Shown piece by piece: positions 23,271-35,127 of a DNA stretch of 64,000 nucleotides. The translations under genes were made by a program, and so were the position numbers. The notes under the pieces are model-generated. The model did no database searches and was not told the DNA's origin. It was given only the letters and a program-made list of their open reading frames with translations. This DNA comes from Pleurotus djamor (Eukaryota > Basidiomycota > Agaricomycetes > Agaricales > Pleurotaceae), in contig JAPEVF010000133.1 of the NCBI GenBank assembly GCA_029747585.1, positions 31,814 to 95,813 on the forward strand, given 5' to 3'. Every line of letters begins with the position of its first letter. Position 1 is the first letter of the stretch.

Positions 23271-23719
23271 TTGAAACCTGCAGACGACGCTCACACAAAT
23301 GAGTAAGCATGATTACGTTTCAATCGGCAACAGCCGGTAAGTAGTTCTTCGACCCAAATTAGGAAGGTTTTGGCCGCGAAAGACCTTGCAAGCAAGGTAA
23401 TTTTTCTAGGCGACGATCTCTACTTATGGTATTAATGGTGGAATAAGTAGGCCGATGATTTCCACTTATGGACTTAGGGTATGGTGATTGAACCTGTACC
23501 TTATTAGACTGTGGATCCGTATCGGCAGTCCTTATATGACAAGAGAGAAAAGAAGAGTCAAGACGTTCAAGCGTGTATCTACGAATTCGGGCTCAGTACT
23601 CACTGGTCATGCTGAGTAAGCTAGTGAAATATGAAATCAAGGGAGAGTTGGAGCGGATTGTTGGAAGAATCGGGTCTTCAAATTTCCACCTCATTGCCCC
23701 TCATCTCGTTTGAGTATGT
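23271..23719. other. no gene recognised between two elements
   Basis: About 450 bp, AT-richer than the neighbours, with a repeated CTACTTATGG/CCACTTATGG motif near 23420 and 23462. I see no open frame or signal I can support. Confidence 0.4.
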
Positions 23720-23769
23720 GTATTTTATGACGGTTTTTATCGGTCAAAAGTCCAAAACGTCGAAATGAA

Positions 23770-23880
23770 GGAGTGATTCACGGTGATTCCCGATGACTCA
23801 TCGTGAATCACCATGAAACATCGTGATCACTAGTGAATATTAGTGAAGTTCATGAACTACAGTGACGCTTGAGCTCGTCA
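23770..23880. repeat. left subterminal palindrome cluster
   Basis: Dense overlapping inverted copies of GTGATTCACG, GATGACTCATCGTGAATCAC and CATCGTGATCAC. The same words recur at 24485-24620. Such arrays are typical transposase-binding or foldback regions in eukaryotic DNA elements; that role is inferred. Confidence 0.75.
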
Positions 23881-24083
23881 TTGATGATCACGACCTCCTC
23901 AAATCATTGGAAAAGATTCCTAGATAGGCAATGAAAAGGACAAAGATTTTATTAGCACTGTAAAATACGAAAAAAAACAATCGAAAATAAATTTGCAAAA
24001 TTTGAAATACGAACAAAATACGAATCTACTTATACTTTCATCGTTTCCTCGCCGTTTCTTTCCTCCTTCATCTCCTCACCATC

Positions 24084-24398
24084 ATGGAGCTTCTGCCTAC
24101 GCTTCCTCCGTGCAATCACGGTTGCGACGCCTGTCGCCGATGCGCTGGTTTCAAAGACCATATCTACAAGGTCTGTCCCTAACCTCTCCCCTATTTGACC
24201 CTCTTTGACATGTCTTCTAGGAGCCCACATAGACGCACCAACGTTGCACCATTTGCTCCCACACATATCTTCAACACAAGGTCACGGAAGAGTTTTATAA
24301 CGCGTCCCGAGTCCCTCGCGGCTGTACTCCCTCACGAGGATGTGCAGCTTTCTATTCGGTAAGAATCTGTTACTTGTCTATCACTTCGCCCCTAGTAA
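24084..24398 (+). CDS. possible 71-aa Cys-rich zinc-binding protein inside the 937-bp element
   Basis: Proposed exons are 24084-24170 and 24233-24358, then a stop codon placed directly after a third splice (24396-24398). The product has Cys at 10, 14, 17 and 20 (C-x3-C-x2-C-x2-C), a second pair at 34 and 37 (RCTICSH) and Cys at 60 and 66, with several His residues: the make-up of a small zinc-binding protein. The first donor is GTCTGT, which is not a strong site, and the last intron would be only 37 bp. If that intron is not used, the frame stays open to a TGA at 24473-24475 and gives 109 aa. No relative comes to mind. It is the only coding candidate in the element. Confidence 0.4.
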
Positions 24399-24427
24399 AG
24401 TACACCACTTGCGTAAATAAGATGGCC

Positions 24428-24444
24428 TTTTTTTTAAAAAAAAA
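24428..24444. repeat. T9A8-type palindromic homopolymer block
   Basis: A T run followed directly by an A run, inside the 937-bp element just after the candidate mini-gene. It could act as a terminator-like hairpin or simply be low-complexity sequence. Confidence 0.5.
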
Positions 24445-24890
24445 GGTACAGTTACTTTGGGACCAAAAAGTATGAGGGGCGCTGGTGAACGTCATGAAGA
24501 TCACGAAGGTTCACGATGATTCATCGTGAACCACGACAGATCACGAGCGTTCACGAGAGTTCACTGACTTTCATTGGTGATCACGGTGAATCATCGTGAT
24601 CATGCGTGATTCACGATGAAAGCGGTAGCTCTCACTACTTTTGACCGATAAAAACACTCATAGTATTTGCTTCCGTCCTTGTACGATTTGGTCTGAGAAT
24701 TAGGTGTATCCTCCACCGTCACATATCCCGTTCGGTGATCTGTTTAATATACAGCCCAAAAGCACATCAAGTTATACTGGTTAGGTTGCTCGTTCCGAAC
24801 AGCTTACAGGCCATGTGTGGGCACCCCAAAATGATGTCGTTTCAGTTGTCTGGCCAACTTTGGACAGTTGCACGTTAAGTGACAGCAGAG

Positions 24891-24930
24891 TATTGCAGAA
24901 GAGGTATCGTAGAAGAGGTATTGCAGAACA
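24891..24930 (+). repeat. 14-bp tandem repeat, 2.7 copies
   Basis: GTATTGCAGAAGAG, then GTATCGTAGAAGAG, then GTATTGCAGAA. A short, local, imperfect minisatellite. Confidence 0.85.
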
Positions 24931-25223
24931 CAGTCCCTTTGCTGAAGCGACGTAAGGGTTTAAGTTTAGTGATGCTTTGCCGAGATTCTTGATTAACGTA
25001 TTGTGAAGAGTCGATAATTTCTAGAGCAGTCCGAAGCTCGAGAAAGCTGTCGTCACTGGGCTGCGATGCTTTTGCGTCTTTCCAGAGTCGATGCCCGATC
25101 TACGCATGTGGTGCGGGTTTCGCCCACGCTGTGCTTGAGTATACGCCTCCTACCTCCTATCTCACGCCACAGAAACCTGATACGTCGTCTCCCCGAGCCC
25201 TGATTCCAAGAGGCATATGTAAC

Positions 25224-25994
25224 TCATGTTTTCAATGCTGCTGTGGTTCTTGACTCTTGAGCTTGAGCCCAAGTCTTTCCCCGTACCCCGTAGAGATTTG
25301 GAAACTTGGGACGATTGAAGGGTCGGTAGATCAATTTCTCCGGGAACTGATAATAATATACTCGATAGTTGTTGGAGTTCTTGATGATGCGAATCAAGAT
25401 TGGTAAGAGAAGTAGTCGGTGTTTATATATCACTGAAATCGAGTCAGCTACGATAACGATGATACAGCCAAATGGTGGAAAGTACCAAATAACGCGAAGG
25501 ATAAGAAGGGACCACAAAAGCTTTTCGGTTTCCGATCCTGCTCAGATCAAACTAATCAAACGGCTGAAGAATTAGGAGACAGAATGCGGACGTACCTTGA
25601 CACTTGTCAAATCTTCCGCGATGGCCTCCGCGCCGACGCCGTACGACCTCCTGAGTGGGACACTTGTCAGGTACGGATCAAACATGAAGGCAAATTTGAA
25701 ACACGCACCTAGACTAGGATAACATACCCAAAGGCAGAGAAAGCCAAACGTTTCCAGCTTTCTAGTCCACCCACAATCATTAGGAACGACGTCGAAGCGG
25801 TATTGAATAAGCATCCGACAATAGGATTGGGGGTGATAATGAGCCGCGTGTGCTTCGCGTGTACGGAGAAACTTCATTATCCTCAGCGTCGAAACCAACC
25901 CGAGCGAGTCTTTGAAGCGTACTACTAGCTGGTGTGCAATAGCGCATGACTGAAGGCGCGAGCAGACCTGGTTCAACGAAACATGAAAATTCAA
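25224..25994 (-). CDS. putative membrane protein, start unresolved
   Basis: Three exons (25728-25994, 25596-25650 and 25224-25537) join in frame to 212 codons with ordinary GT-AG introns of 77 and 58 bp. The left limit is the stop; the right limit is where the frame opens, since no ATG lies there, so upstream exons are likely. The last exon is strongly hydrophobic (LLWSLLILRVIWYFPPFG, then CIIVIVADSI and LLLLPILIRIIKN), which suggests at least two membrane segments. A separate coding-looking frame further downstream (about 24900-25100, KASQPSDDSFLELRTALEII) could be another exon. It recalls multi-pass membrane proteins common in Agaricomycetes, but I cannot name the family. Confidence 0.4.
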
Positions 25995-26239
25995 GCTCGA
26001 ACCGAATAGACGGCGTGGGGAAGAGACGACCGCAATGACGAGGATCCTATCTCACGCGAGACCAAACAGCATCGCGAGGGATTGTACTCCTCTAAGGGTC
26101 GACACAAGCCATTCGTCGGGGATTCTGATGGAGGCTGACAGGGTGATTGGCGGAGGTTCGAAAGGCCTCGTATGAGAGGTGGAAGGGAAGGAGGCAGACA
26201 TGCAGCCTTCAGCGCTAACGGTATTGGAGCAGGGCTAGG
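25995..26239. other. short intergenic stretch
   Basis: It probably holds the missing 5' end of the putative membrane protein. Nothing else is recognised. Confidence 0.3.
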
Positions 26240-27560
26240 GCATCAATAGATCAAAGGCGAATATGGGAGGGCGTATTCAGTCGGTATTTTCATCATCCGT
26301 CCGAGGAGCCATACCCACACCCTACACAATCCTCCTTTCCGTAATACCATCGTCAACACGCTGGGTTGGATCATCGCACGCAGAAAGATAGATGGGACGT
26401 TAGATGGGGGGGCAGGTAAGAAACGATTTTGAGGTGCGGAAGAAACAATAACGAGGTACCTTATGGGGGATGGGGAACATCGTTGCGTATGGGTAAAGAG
26501 ATCACTCTCTTCGCATTCCTGTAGAGGAACGAAGTAGCGAATAAAACGGGCAGGCATGCGCCATTGACCTCTAAGGGACGCCGAAGACCACATCTCAGTC
26601 TGCCTTCCTCCCCCCAAAGCCACCGAACGCATCCAATCCAACCCACGCTATAGAGTATGCTGCACACCTCTGTGTTCGACAACCTCTGTCTAACCGTCCT
26701 GGTCCAGATCCAAAGGGGGATACTAGTCGCGTTTTTCTCTTCCTTTGTTTCTTCTTCTTCCAACCTCTTCGCTTCTTCACCTCTATCACCCCTCATACCT
26801 CTCATACCTCACCGACCTCCAATCACCTTGCCGCGACAGCAGATATCTATCTGCACGTCCCGGGCCCACATGCGCCACCCCGATGCCCGAACACTGCGGG
26901 TCTTAGAGGATCGTCTCCAGCTGTTATTTTGAAGGGAGAACGAGAACCGGCCCCGTCCAAGGGGGGAGTCAGAGAATTAGGGTACGGCAACGGCGGGTTG
27001 AGGCGAGCAGCGACCTGGAGCGTTTCGATTTGCGAGGAGAGTTCTTGTTCATTGAATGAACGTGCGGTGGAGTCGGGTAGTGGTAGTGTCAGGAACGGGT
27101 CGCTGGGAGTGCTGGTGCTTTATGTGGACTCAGGACTGGGAGCGTCTTGTGCAATATGGTATGGTCACGTGGGCTGAGCTACAGTTCGACGCCGACATGA
27201 ATTGAGATGGTATCATAATGCTTCGTCGGTCCCGCCCCGACTTCCAGCGCTCTTCCAAGTCCTTGAGCAATCCATTGAGCATGCACAAACCACCCTCGTA
27301 GAACTCGGCACGGAGTAACGGTCGACTCTTCTCCCTCCCTCTTCTTCGATCGCCTGCTCTTCATGCGCACCACACCTCCAGCAACCTTCCATGCCGTGCC
27401 ATCACCTCCTCCGAATACCACGCCATCTTGATTCTTTCTGGTATGTTCGACCCAAGTAAACGTTCTCTGTATCATCGCCAGCTGAGAATATGGATGCCCT
27501 CCGGCAACGTTATTCATGATCGGGTGCAACAGGCAAAGAGGGTGTGTGTATGTCGCACCA
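26240..27560 (-). repeat. segmental duplication, copy 1 (gene-like)
   Basis: Direct duplicate of 39930-41060. On the minus strand several segments read as protein: GVVFGGGDGTAWKVAGG followed by RMKSRRSKKREG (around 27320-27430), and SFNEQELSSQIETLQVAA followed by NPPLPYPNSLTPPLDGAG (around 26940-27065). This suggests an intron-bearing gene of unknown function. Copy 2 lacks about 160 bp found here (roughly 26530-26695) and has more stops, so copy 1 is the better preserved. I could not resolve the exons. Confidence 0.6.
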
Positions 27561-29224
27561 GGGCTTTTGAGATGAGAGGTGTGTGGTGTGTGTGGTGGTT
27601 GATGATTGCTCTGAATTGCACGACGGGTAAGTTGGGTCTTCTATCCTGCAACTTCCACCACAAGAAGTCAACACTCTCTACAGCGTCTCCGAGCCAGCTG
27701 TTGCGGTATCATGGTATCACGATCGCTTCGACGAGGACGTAAGTAAGGTGAGGTGAGGCAATTTGAGCTGAGGGAGTCAGGCCCGGTATTAGATGGTTAC
27801 GAGTTTTGTGGATGGACTGGTTGGGTGACTGGTCAGCAAGGGGAGGTGAAGAATTGACAGTACTGGAGGCTCAGTTTGGGAGGCGAACGACGAGGAGGGA
27901 AGAGATCCGGGACTGAGGAAGAGGAAATGCGGAGCACGACTGGGAGAGCACGATCCGCGACAATTTGTCGGTCGGTGGACCGATTGGTTGCTTGAAGCAG
28001 TAAAGCCATAATAAGGAATAAGGCAAGGGCGACGCGCCTTCATTCAGTTGCAGGAGTCTACAAAAGACAAGGGTTGTGGAGAGATGAGCCTAAGGAAAAG
28101 CAGGCTGCAAGCACAAGCGAAACTCACATAGAAAAGGAACGGCCGCGCATACATTTATGTAACATACCCAACATATGATAGACCACTAGAACTTCCTGCC
28201 TTCCTTCGACCTTCGTCGTAACGGTAGGAACTGGAGCGTAGGGCGGAGGTGGAGGATAGCACGCATGACAACGGCTGGAACAGGAGGGGATGGAGCCTGG
28301 TGGTTGTGGCCTTGATGACCTTGATGTTATTCCCGGCGTGGACGAACCCAGAAACATGGTGGGATGGGGGTTTGAAGAAGGAACAAGTCGATGGCGTGGC
28401 GGACGAGGCCACAGCAATACCTATCGCCCAGCTCGATGGCCGAGTGGAATCGTGAATTTGGGAACACGTTCAACATCGACACTGTAGCTATATGGGCATC
28501 GACAAGGGTGTGTGGCGTCCCGGCCAGTGGTGACGATGTCCCCAGCCTTCGGTGTATGTCGAGGTTGTCCATCTGTTCCAGGTTCGCCGTGTTCAACGAC
28601 ACGTACATAGTATGTTACATACTATCATTTGCGCGAATTGAGGGTCTAGTGCCGTCAACGTCCATCTCCAACCGACTCTCGGAGTTTTGTTCATCGACTG
28701 TCCCATGTTCCACCACCTTCAACCATCCCCCCCCAAAATACGCCCACAATACTAACGCTTCCACCCCACTGGGTACTCCATGCCAACGCCACGACGATTA
28801 TCCTGGCCCACTCTCGCGTTTTATGTGACATGGACATCGAAGCTCGAAAGGCCCTCCCGTGAGCCCCATAAGCAAGTCCACGTAGCCGGAGCTTTCAGTC
28901 GATTCTTCAGCTATCTTCCACCCTCTTCCGTTCTACCACGTCTTCACTTCGACCTCCACAATCTATCCATCCGCATCGAAGTGACTCCTCGAGTTTCCGT
29001 AGTAGTTTCGCTATCTGAGGATGGCTGGCATGATGACGCGGTGTGTAGCGTTGGCGGTTTGATGTAAGAAGGTTTCGGCTTGGGTTGGGGCTGAAGGGCG
29101 TAAATATGGCTATGGGGTATGACAAGGTGAAGTTGGTTCGGTGGTTGGTAAGGAAAGGGCAGTGATTCCGGAGGGTCAATGTACGATCGGAGAAGGGACA
29201 GAACTAAGACAGGCACAAGCGTGA
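27561..29224. other. no confident gene
   Basis: On the minus strand, 28330-28608 gives a moderately protein-like frame (NTANLEQMDNLDIHRRLG, then NVFPNSRFHSAIELGDR) ending near a possible donor. Another frame at 28150-28330 contains YPPPPPYAPVPTVTTKVEG. They may be exons of one gene, but I cannot prove a join. Confidence 0.3.
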
Positions 29225-29790
29225 AAGTGTTACATGGAGGTCAGAGAGGACTTGGTTTGCGAGGGGAATCCAAGTCGGACTCGGAGAAGGGAGGGAATGT
29301 GGGTCGACGACGCGTTGGATCGAGAGGGAGCGAGCTTCAAGCCGTAGCACGGGATTTGGAGAGGTGGGAGAGGATGATGTAGTTCGTGAAGGACAGATCT
29401 AAGAATGAGATGAGACATGACAAAAAGACGGATGCGAGCGCGCGCAGAACTACTCACCTATCACCACACTCTAAGCGCATACTTATATCACTACATCTGA
29501 TTCTTCAAACCCTCAGCTTCTTCATTCATCTTAGGATCGTGAGGCTTTGAAAATAAAGAAAGCAAGCCAAAAGCAAGCGCAGGGTAGGCGCATCAGGCAT
29601 CCGAGTCGGCCAGACATTCGGCCTCCATGGACTGGGGGTCTGAGACTTTGGGAGGTTAGAAAGACGGGTTGACGATGCGTCGATGAGGCCGCAAGTGTTG
29701 TCGAGGTGTTGGGGCTAAATGAAGGCGGACATGAGATGGTCTGACGAAAAGATGGACGCGAGCTCACCTAGTACCATGGGATATCCCAGT
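29225..29790 (-). repeat. dispersed family A, copy 2 (A2)
   Basis: Read on the minus strand it repeats A1: CCATGGTACTAG followed by GTGAGCTCGCGTCCATCTTT, then CATCGACGCATCGTCAACCC, GGATGCCTGATGCGCCTACC, CTTTATTTTCAAAGCCTCAC, then GTGATAG and a second GTGAGTAGTTCTGCGCGCGC module. The two intron-like modules are about 310 bp apart. This copy ends in unrelated DNA before the downstream Trp/Arg-rich part. Confidence 0.75.
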
Positions 29791-30125
29791 ATGTTGATAC
29801 GGTATGATTGGGGTTCATGTAACGGACAGGATGCAGCTTTTCTTTGAAAGGCGTGAAAGCGCGTGGATTCCCGCAGAGATGACCCAGATTGGCCCAGATG
29901 TCCAGCCAGTATGTTGATACAGGTTCAGAGGCTCGGAGAATTGGGCGGAGGATCTGCTGGACAGAATTTCGAGCTCGTCTGTGTTTCTGTCAAAAAGAAA
30001 GAGTCTCTAGCGCGGTGGTTCTTGTGAGCATCCGGGTTGAAGCTGACACTATCCAAGGCGGATGTGAGTACGAGGTTGTATTGATTGAAAACTGAGAGAC
30101 CAAGTTGGAGCGAATCATAGCTCCT

Positions 30126-30172
30126 CGGTTATCACCGGTTACTCACTTACCGGTAAACCGGTAACCTCCAAC
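30126..30172. repeat. ACCGGT/GGTTACC palindromic cluster, copy 1
   Basis: Four CCGGT-containing words in alternating orientation (GGTTATCACCGGTTACTCAC, TTACCGGTAAACCGGTAACC). A related cluster in opposite orientation lies at 41650-41722. In each case a family A copy lies on the downstream side (A2 here, A4 there). Confidence 0.75.
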
Positions 30173-30844
30173 GCTCGTTTTCCTTTGACGCCTCCAACCG
30201 CTTTTTTTCCAAATGTCAGGGTTCTCAAAATCTCAAGACAAAAGGAAGCTGGACGTTCTAAGGAGACATGTATTCAAAGTATAAATGTCCTCGCCGCCAA
30301 TGCTAGGCGAGTTTCTATCGGGGTTTTATTCTTTTTTACTCAAATTTGTCTTTTGCAGAGCGCTTGACGGAGGACGCCATGCGCCATGTTCCAATCAGAC
30401 TCGAAGACCAGTAGAATTGCCAAACAGCAAGCATCTGGTTATATCGCCGACCGTACTCCCCTCCATCTCGCAATCATGCTACGGCCAACATAGCACCAAC
30501 GACGGAGGGACAGCATCGCCATTTGTTCAGCCTCTTCTAGCAACCTACGCACCTCAAAGCTGCCTTCCCCAGGCCTTCCTCCCTCAGACCGTCATACATC
30601 GTGATACTGTCGGCTCATCTGGCGGAAATACACCAGAGATGGCTGCCATGGGCGGAAGAGTCGATTTATGGGACTAAAGGCGGGAAAAGCAAGGATATAA
30701 GAGAGTCGACTGGTACGGCTAGGACTCACTGGTATTCAACGGGACTCTCTCAAGGATGGCGCTACGACTCATGTGCTTGGGAGGCTGGAGGATCACAACT
30801 GTCGATGAAGACTACAGCCTCGACTGGGAGTTTGAAGCTCTAAT
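30173..30844. other. no gene recognised
   Basis: Plus-strand frames are open (for example 30285-30677) but show no family signature or start context. It precedes family A copy 3 and may be its degraded 5' part: TTVDEDYSLDWEFEALML lies just upstream of the first intron-like module. Confidence 0.35.
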
Positions 30845-32290
30845 GCTGGCGGTATAGGTATGCGCTTAGAGTGTGGTGATAGGTGAGTAGTTCTGCGCGC
30901 GGTCGCATCCATCTTCTCGTCTCAGTCTGTCCTTTGTAGACATTCCCGTTCCTAAATGAACCACACCATCGTCCCACCTCCTCGATGTCCCCAGTCGCGC
31001 GAACAGCATCATGCTACGGCTTGAGATTCGCTTCAAACCTCCAGCTCCAGATTCCAATACCCCCGCTCCCCTCTCGAGCACTTGAGTTTTCCTTTGAATC
31101 CAACGCGTCGTCGAATCATTTCCCCAAGCCCTACTGTCACCTCGGTTCCCTACGCAAATGATCCGCCAACATAACACCTTTTCCGACATCCACCGGATAC
31201 CCTTACGATTACGCTTCGCCTCCGTCGAAGGTCAAAGCAGCCTCAGGCTTGCTTCATTTCCTCGACCTCTGTTGGTCCATTGGATCTTCCATCAGTGGAA
31301 CCCCACCAACGTCCAACCAACCAATCGAACCTGACCTCATCCTACATGCATCATACACCCTTCGGACGCCATTCCCAAACCCAAACCCCCAAAGCTTCTC
31401 ACATCAAAACATCAAACCGCCGACGCCACATAAAGCATCGTCGTGCCCATTCTCAGTTAGCCCCCATACTCTACTGCGACTCAGAGGATCCGTTTCATAC
31501 CACACGGGATCGAGTCTGCTTGGACGCGCGAGGTTCGAGATGGTTCGCTGGTATGGGACTGGAAAACGAGGTCGTTTGGGTGAATGAACGAATTTGGAGC
31601 AGGGAGCAGGAGGTATGAGGTGCCGGTGGCGATTGGAGACTGGAGATTAGGCTTGGTGTGAACGGAAACGAAAACGGAAACGGGATCGGGAACTTGGACG
31701 GCGGTGGTGGTGGAAAGGTCAAGAGGTGGGGTAGGAGGGATGAAGAGGATGGAAGAGAGACGAAGAGAGTGGGAGGCAAAGAGTCGAGTGGAAGGGTCAC
31801 GTGTTCCAGCTTGGGTGTCCGTGTTACACATACCACGAGAATGAGCCCGCGTAATCGTCGAGAGAAGTGAGGTGCTAGCAGCTCATGTTGCCGATGATGG
31901 AGGCTAGTGGAAACCATCGAAGTGTGCAAGATGGACCTTAGCGGGAGTGGAAGTGTTAGCATCGAGTGGATGCGCGACGCTGGGTTTGGGTTTGAGGAAT
32001 TGGCGAGGAACAGGAATACGAGATGGCTTGGGGAATGTCAGTTCGCACCAGTGGGTTTCCGCTTTGGTGGTTGGGAGGCGGAGGAACAAGGCATTGGGCC
32101 TTAGCTTGGGCATTAGTCGACGGATGGTTGAACACGTCCATTCGTCCCTTCCTTACTTCGAGTCCTTCTCATCCCACCCCAAGGAAAGCATCACCGGCAC
32201 CCGGCACCCGTGAACGCATCGTCCTTCCTGACTTTCACGAAATACCCTCAGTTGCCTCACGTGAAGCCTCTGGAATTTCCCTTTGACGTC
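30845..32290 (+). repeat. dispersed family A, copy 3 (A3)
   Basis: It starts GTATGCGCTTAGAGTGTGGT and the module GTGAGTAGTTCTGCGCGCGG...CTTTGTAG, as in A2, and then follows A1 for over 1 kb: GAGGATCCGTTTCATACCAC, the frame GSRWFAGMGLENEVVWVNER, the GGAAACG-rich stretch, and TTTCCGCTTTGGTGGTTGG. Several frame shifts against A1 show that at least one of the two is decayed. Confidence 0.7.
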
Positions 32291-34111
32291 ATACCCATGC
32301 TCCTTACGCGCTTCTTCGAAACCCAAAACTCCCTTGAACCTCCCCATATCAAATGTAACGCATCGTCGTGACCCTCCTCAGCTGACGAAAATGTGCTGCA
32401 TAGACTCAGAGGTTTCACTCAGAGGGTCTGCTTGATCCTGGGTCTGAATCCACGAATCCAATCGCCCAGTGACCTATAAGCTCGTCCGCCGCAATATCTA
32501 GGATCGCCTTGTTCCTTCTTCAGGCCCTCCTCCCCGCTATGTTTCCGGGTTCGTCCANCCCCGAGAAAACGAGGACGCCCTCCCTTCTTATCATCGAGGC
32601 GTCACCCACTTCACCCTGAGCTTTATCCCCTCTTGTTTCCGCTGCTAGTATATCATTCTTGAAGTTGGGTCAAACCTCACCGCGCTGTTCGCCACCTCCA
32701 CCTCCATCTCCGCTCCAGCTGCCTACTGTCAGGAAGAATCACGAAGGAACACAGAATGTGATATACCGTATATCGGATATATTGGGTATATGCGCTGAAA
32801 GCGCAACGCCAATACTAGTGACCTTCCTTTTCTACGTGAGTTTCCCTTGTGCTTGCGTCCCGCTTTCCCCCAGACTCATCTCTCATGACCATCTGCCTTT
32901 CGTAGACTCTTCCAACTGAATGGTCGCGTCTGATCGCCTACAAATTGTCACCGATCGTACCCTCTGAGTCTCAGTCGTACTATGCCTTTCCTCTTCCCCC
33001 GTCCTGGATCTTTGCCCTCCTCGTCGTTCGCCTCCCCAAGTGACCCTCCGAAACTATGGTCCCCACCTCTCCGTTAACCGATAGGCCAACCGACTAGTCC
33101 AACCCAACCTATGCATAACCCATCCTACCCTTTCAACCCTCGACTCCCTCCACTCAAATTGTCGACACCTCACCTTTACTTCCTCGTAAGAGCGGTCGTG
33201 ATGTCATGATTCATGATATTGTAGCCCTTGGATCAGCTGGCGAGGAGACGCTGCGGAGAGGGTTTACTCGGGTGGAAGATATGCGTGATTTCGCAGGTGC
33301 AGCCGGGGCGATGGGACGAAGGTCGTCGGTGATTGGGGAAGAGGGAGGAGGAATCGGTTGCTGCTGCGCCTCCTCTATGACTCGAACGATTTCAGAATCA
33401 ATAGGATGCTGAGTACTGAAGCTTCGAAGGAGGGCGCGTTCAGCCTGGATGGTGTAAGCCATGCGAAGATTACCGAAAGGAAGACTGTGCATCCCCTCTC
33501 AGTTCGGAATGGACACGACGTTGACGCTCCGCTCCGATCCCAGTCGCCCTACGATCTGAAGGACAAAGGAACAATATATGCGCCACGTTCGCTACGTGAG
33601 TTTTTTGCTTCAAGCTTGCGCTTTGCGTCCCGCTTTTCCTCAGGCTCATCTCTCCGGAACGATATTATCTTTTGTATACTCTAGACTCTTGCGACTGGAA
33701 ACTGCTGGGTTATCCCACTGCTTAATGTGTATGGAGGCCTCCGGTACATACCACGAGAAGCAGAAGTGTTCAAAGTGTTTGAGGTAGACTGCGTACGTCG
33801 TACCCGTATCAGCGCCACCGCCGTGGTCCTCATCACAGCCCTTCTTTCGGTAGACTTTATTTACGAACAAAAATCACCGACTCGCGGCTCTCATCCCTTC
33901 AAAGGCGCACCGAAGAGAGGACACTCTTCTGAGGCTAGAATTTGAGGGGTGGTTCAGAAGAAACCTTAGAAGTTTCAATTCGGTTACGAAGTTTGTATGA
34001 TTCCGAAACGTTCGCGAGGTCGGTCTTGTACTTAGGTGTTGCTAGGTTGACAAACACGTAGATTGATAGATTGAGTAGTACTTATAGTTATACATAGGGT
34101 AGGTCAGTTCG
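32291..34111. other. decayed family A-like DNA and short frames
   Basis: Two intron-like modules related to family A lie at 32836-32908 and 33596-33690. Both share GTGAGTTT, TTGCGTCCCGCTTT and CTCATCTCTC, and end TCGTAG/TCTAG before ACTCTT. A minus-strand frame with an ATG at 33492 (to 33211; LRSFSTQHPIDSEIVRVIEE) is mildly protein-like. One N lies at 32557. No complete gene is seen. Confidence 0.4.
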
Positions 34112-35127
34112 CTACTCTGGGGAAGGGACAGGCCAACAATGTGGAAGACAGGCATTGTAACACCGCCCAATAACGTCGCTGGTGACAGCCCATATTGAAA
34201 GGATACGTTCACTGTGGCGTCGACGGTGAGACATCGTTGTGGTTTCAAGACGAGTATCCGAGGAAGAACATACAAATGGATGCACGTCCTCCACCAGGAC
34301 TAGTCTACCGCCGGCCAGGATTCGACGGAGGTATTTCGAAATTACTTCCTTTGCCTTGATTTTGGCTTGAACTGGCAGGAGATGAGGGGCTGGTTTGAGT
34401 CCTTGATCTCCCCGCGCTCCAATGTGGCGGGTCAAATCATACGCAGTCGTTAACTGGGCACCGCACGCGCACACAAACAGTTTGATAGTGTAGTGGGCCA
34501 AGACATGACCTTCGCACAAGTTAGTATAGAATACGACAGTTCTGAGGAGAAAGATTGCGACATACGTTTCACACTAGCCAAGCTCGTGAAACGACCGTTG
34601 CACTTGGGGTAAACACAGGCGAAGGTGGGATTCCGGCGGCGACGCCTTTGCGATTCTCTCCTTATTTTGCAGCTGCATACCAAACGAGGTTGATAGTGAT
34701 CAGTATCTTTGCTTTGGGTTAACATTTCGGAGGCGTTTATGTGGGCATCATCATCAGCATATTGCTCGTGATTAAGTGAGTTCTCTCTCGTAGGAATAGC
34801 TTGTCCATCCATCGCTGCGAGTTGACTTTCCGGGGCGATGCAAGATAGCGATGCGAACCGACCTTGGTGCGGTGCATTCTCTAGCGCTGAAATGTGAAAG
34901 CAGACGGTGATAGAGTGCAGCCTGTGACCTACCATAAACCCCAACGTATTCGAAAAGCTCGCCACTTTGGGTTTGGTCCAGGATACGACACAAACTCGAT
35001 GCAAGTCGAAGGTCAAGAGAAGAATCAGTAATGTTGATGCGACGGAAGTGTTCTGGGTTAACTGGGATGAGAGGATTAGAATCGGAGAGTTGAGTTGATA
35101 CATGATGAATGAGCACACGGGAAGCAT
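34112..35127 (-). CDS. split-finger C2H2 zinc-finger protein, paralogue 2
   Basis: An exon starting at the ATG at 35127, or upstream of it, runs to a donor near 34933. A 46-bp intron leads to the exon starting at 34886, which ends with the Cys half of finger 1 (RRRRRNPTFACVYPKCNGRF). After a further short intron, finger 1 is completed (HVLAHYTIK) and the degenerate second finger follows (FVCACGAQLTTAYDLTRH), then the helix KAKEVISKYLRRILAGG. The intron splits finger 1 at the same residue as in the other three paralogues. The C-terminal ~50 residues differ from paralogue 1. Likely a DNA-binding regulator; targets unknown. The start is uncertain because two frames overlap at the 5' end. Confidence 0.65.

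Larger units (their letters stand above)
23726..24662 (+). mobile_element. 937-bp terminal-inverted-repeat element with palindromic subterminal arrays
   Basis: The ends are inverted repeats: TATGA, two variable bases, then GTTTTTATCGGTCAAAAGT (23733-23751 and, inverted, 24637-24655). The hexamer GTATTT directly flanks both ends (23720-23725 and 24663-24668), a good target-site duplication. Just inside each end, about 100-150 bp consist of scrambled, inverted copies of short words such as GATTCATCGTGAATCACGA and CGTGATCAC (about 23770-23880 and 24485-24620). The middle holds a possible small Cys-rich gene (24084-24398). The element is too small to encode a known transposase, so it is probably non-autonomous, or else the small protein is part of the system. 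Confidence 0.85.

Noticed and set aside
23770..24620. CRISPR-like array in the palindromic repeats
   Set aside because: Repeats are scrambled and inverted, spacers are not of constant length, and the locus is eukaryotic; it fits transposon subterminal repeats.
28124..28608. Two overlapping minus-strand frames as one gene
   Set aside because: Individually suggestive, but I found no splice pair that joins them in phase; left as unassigned.
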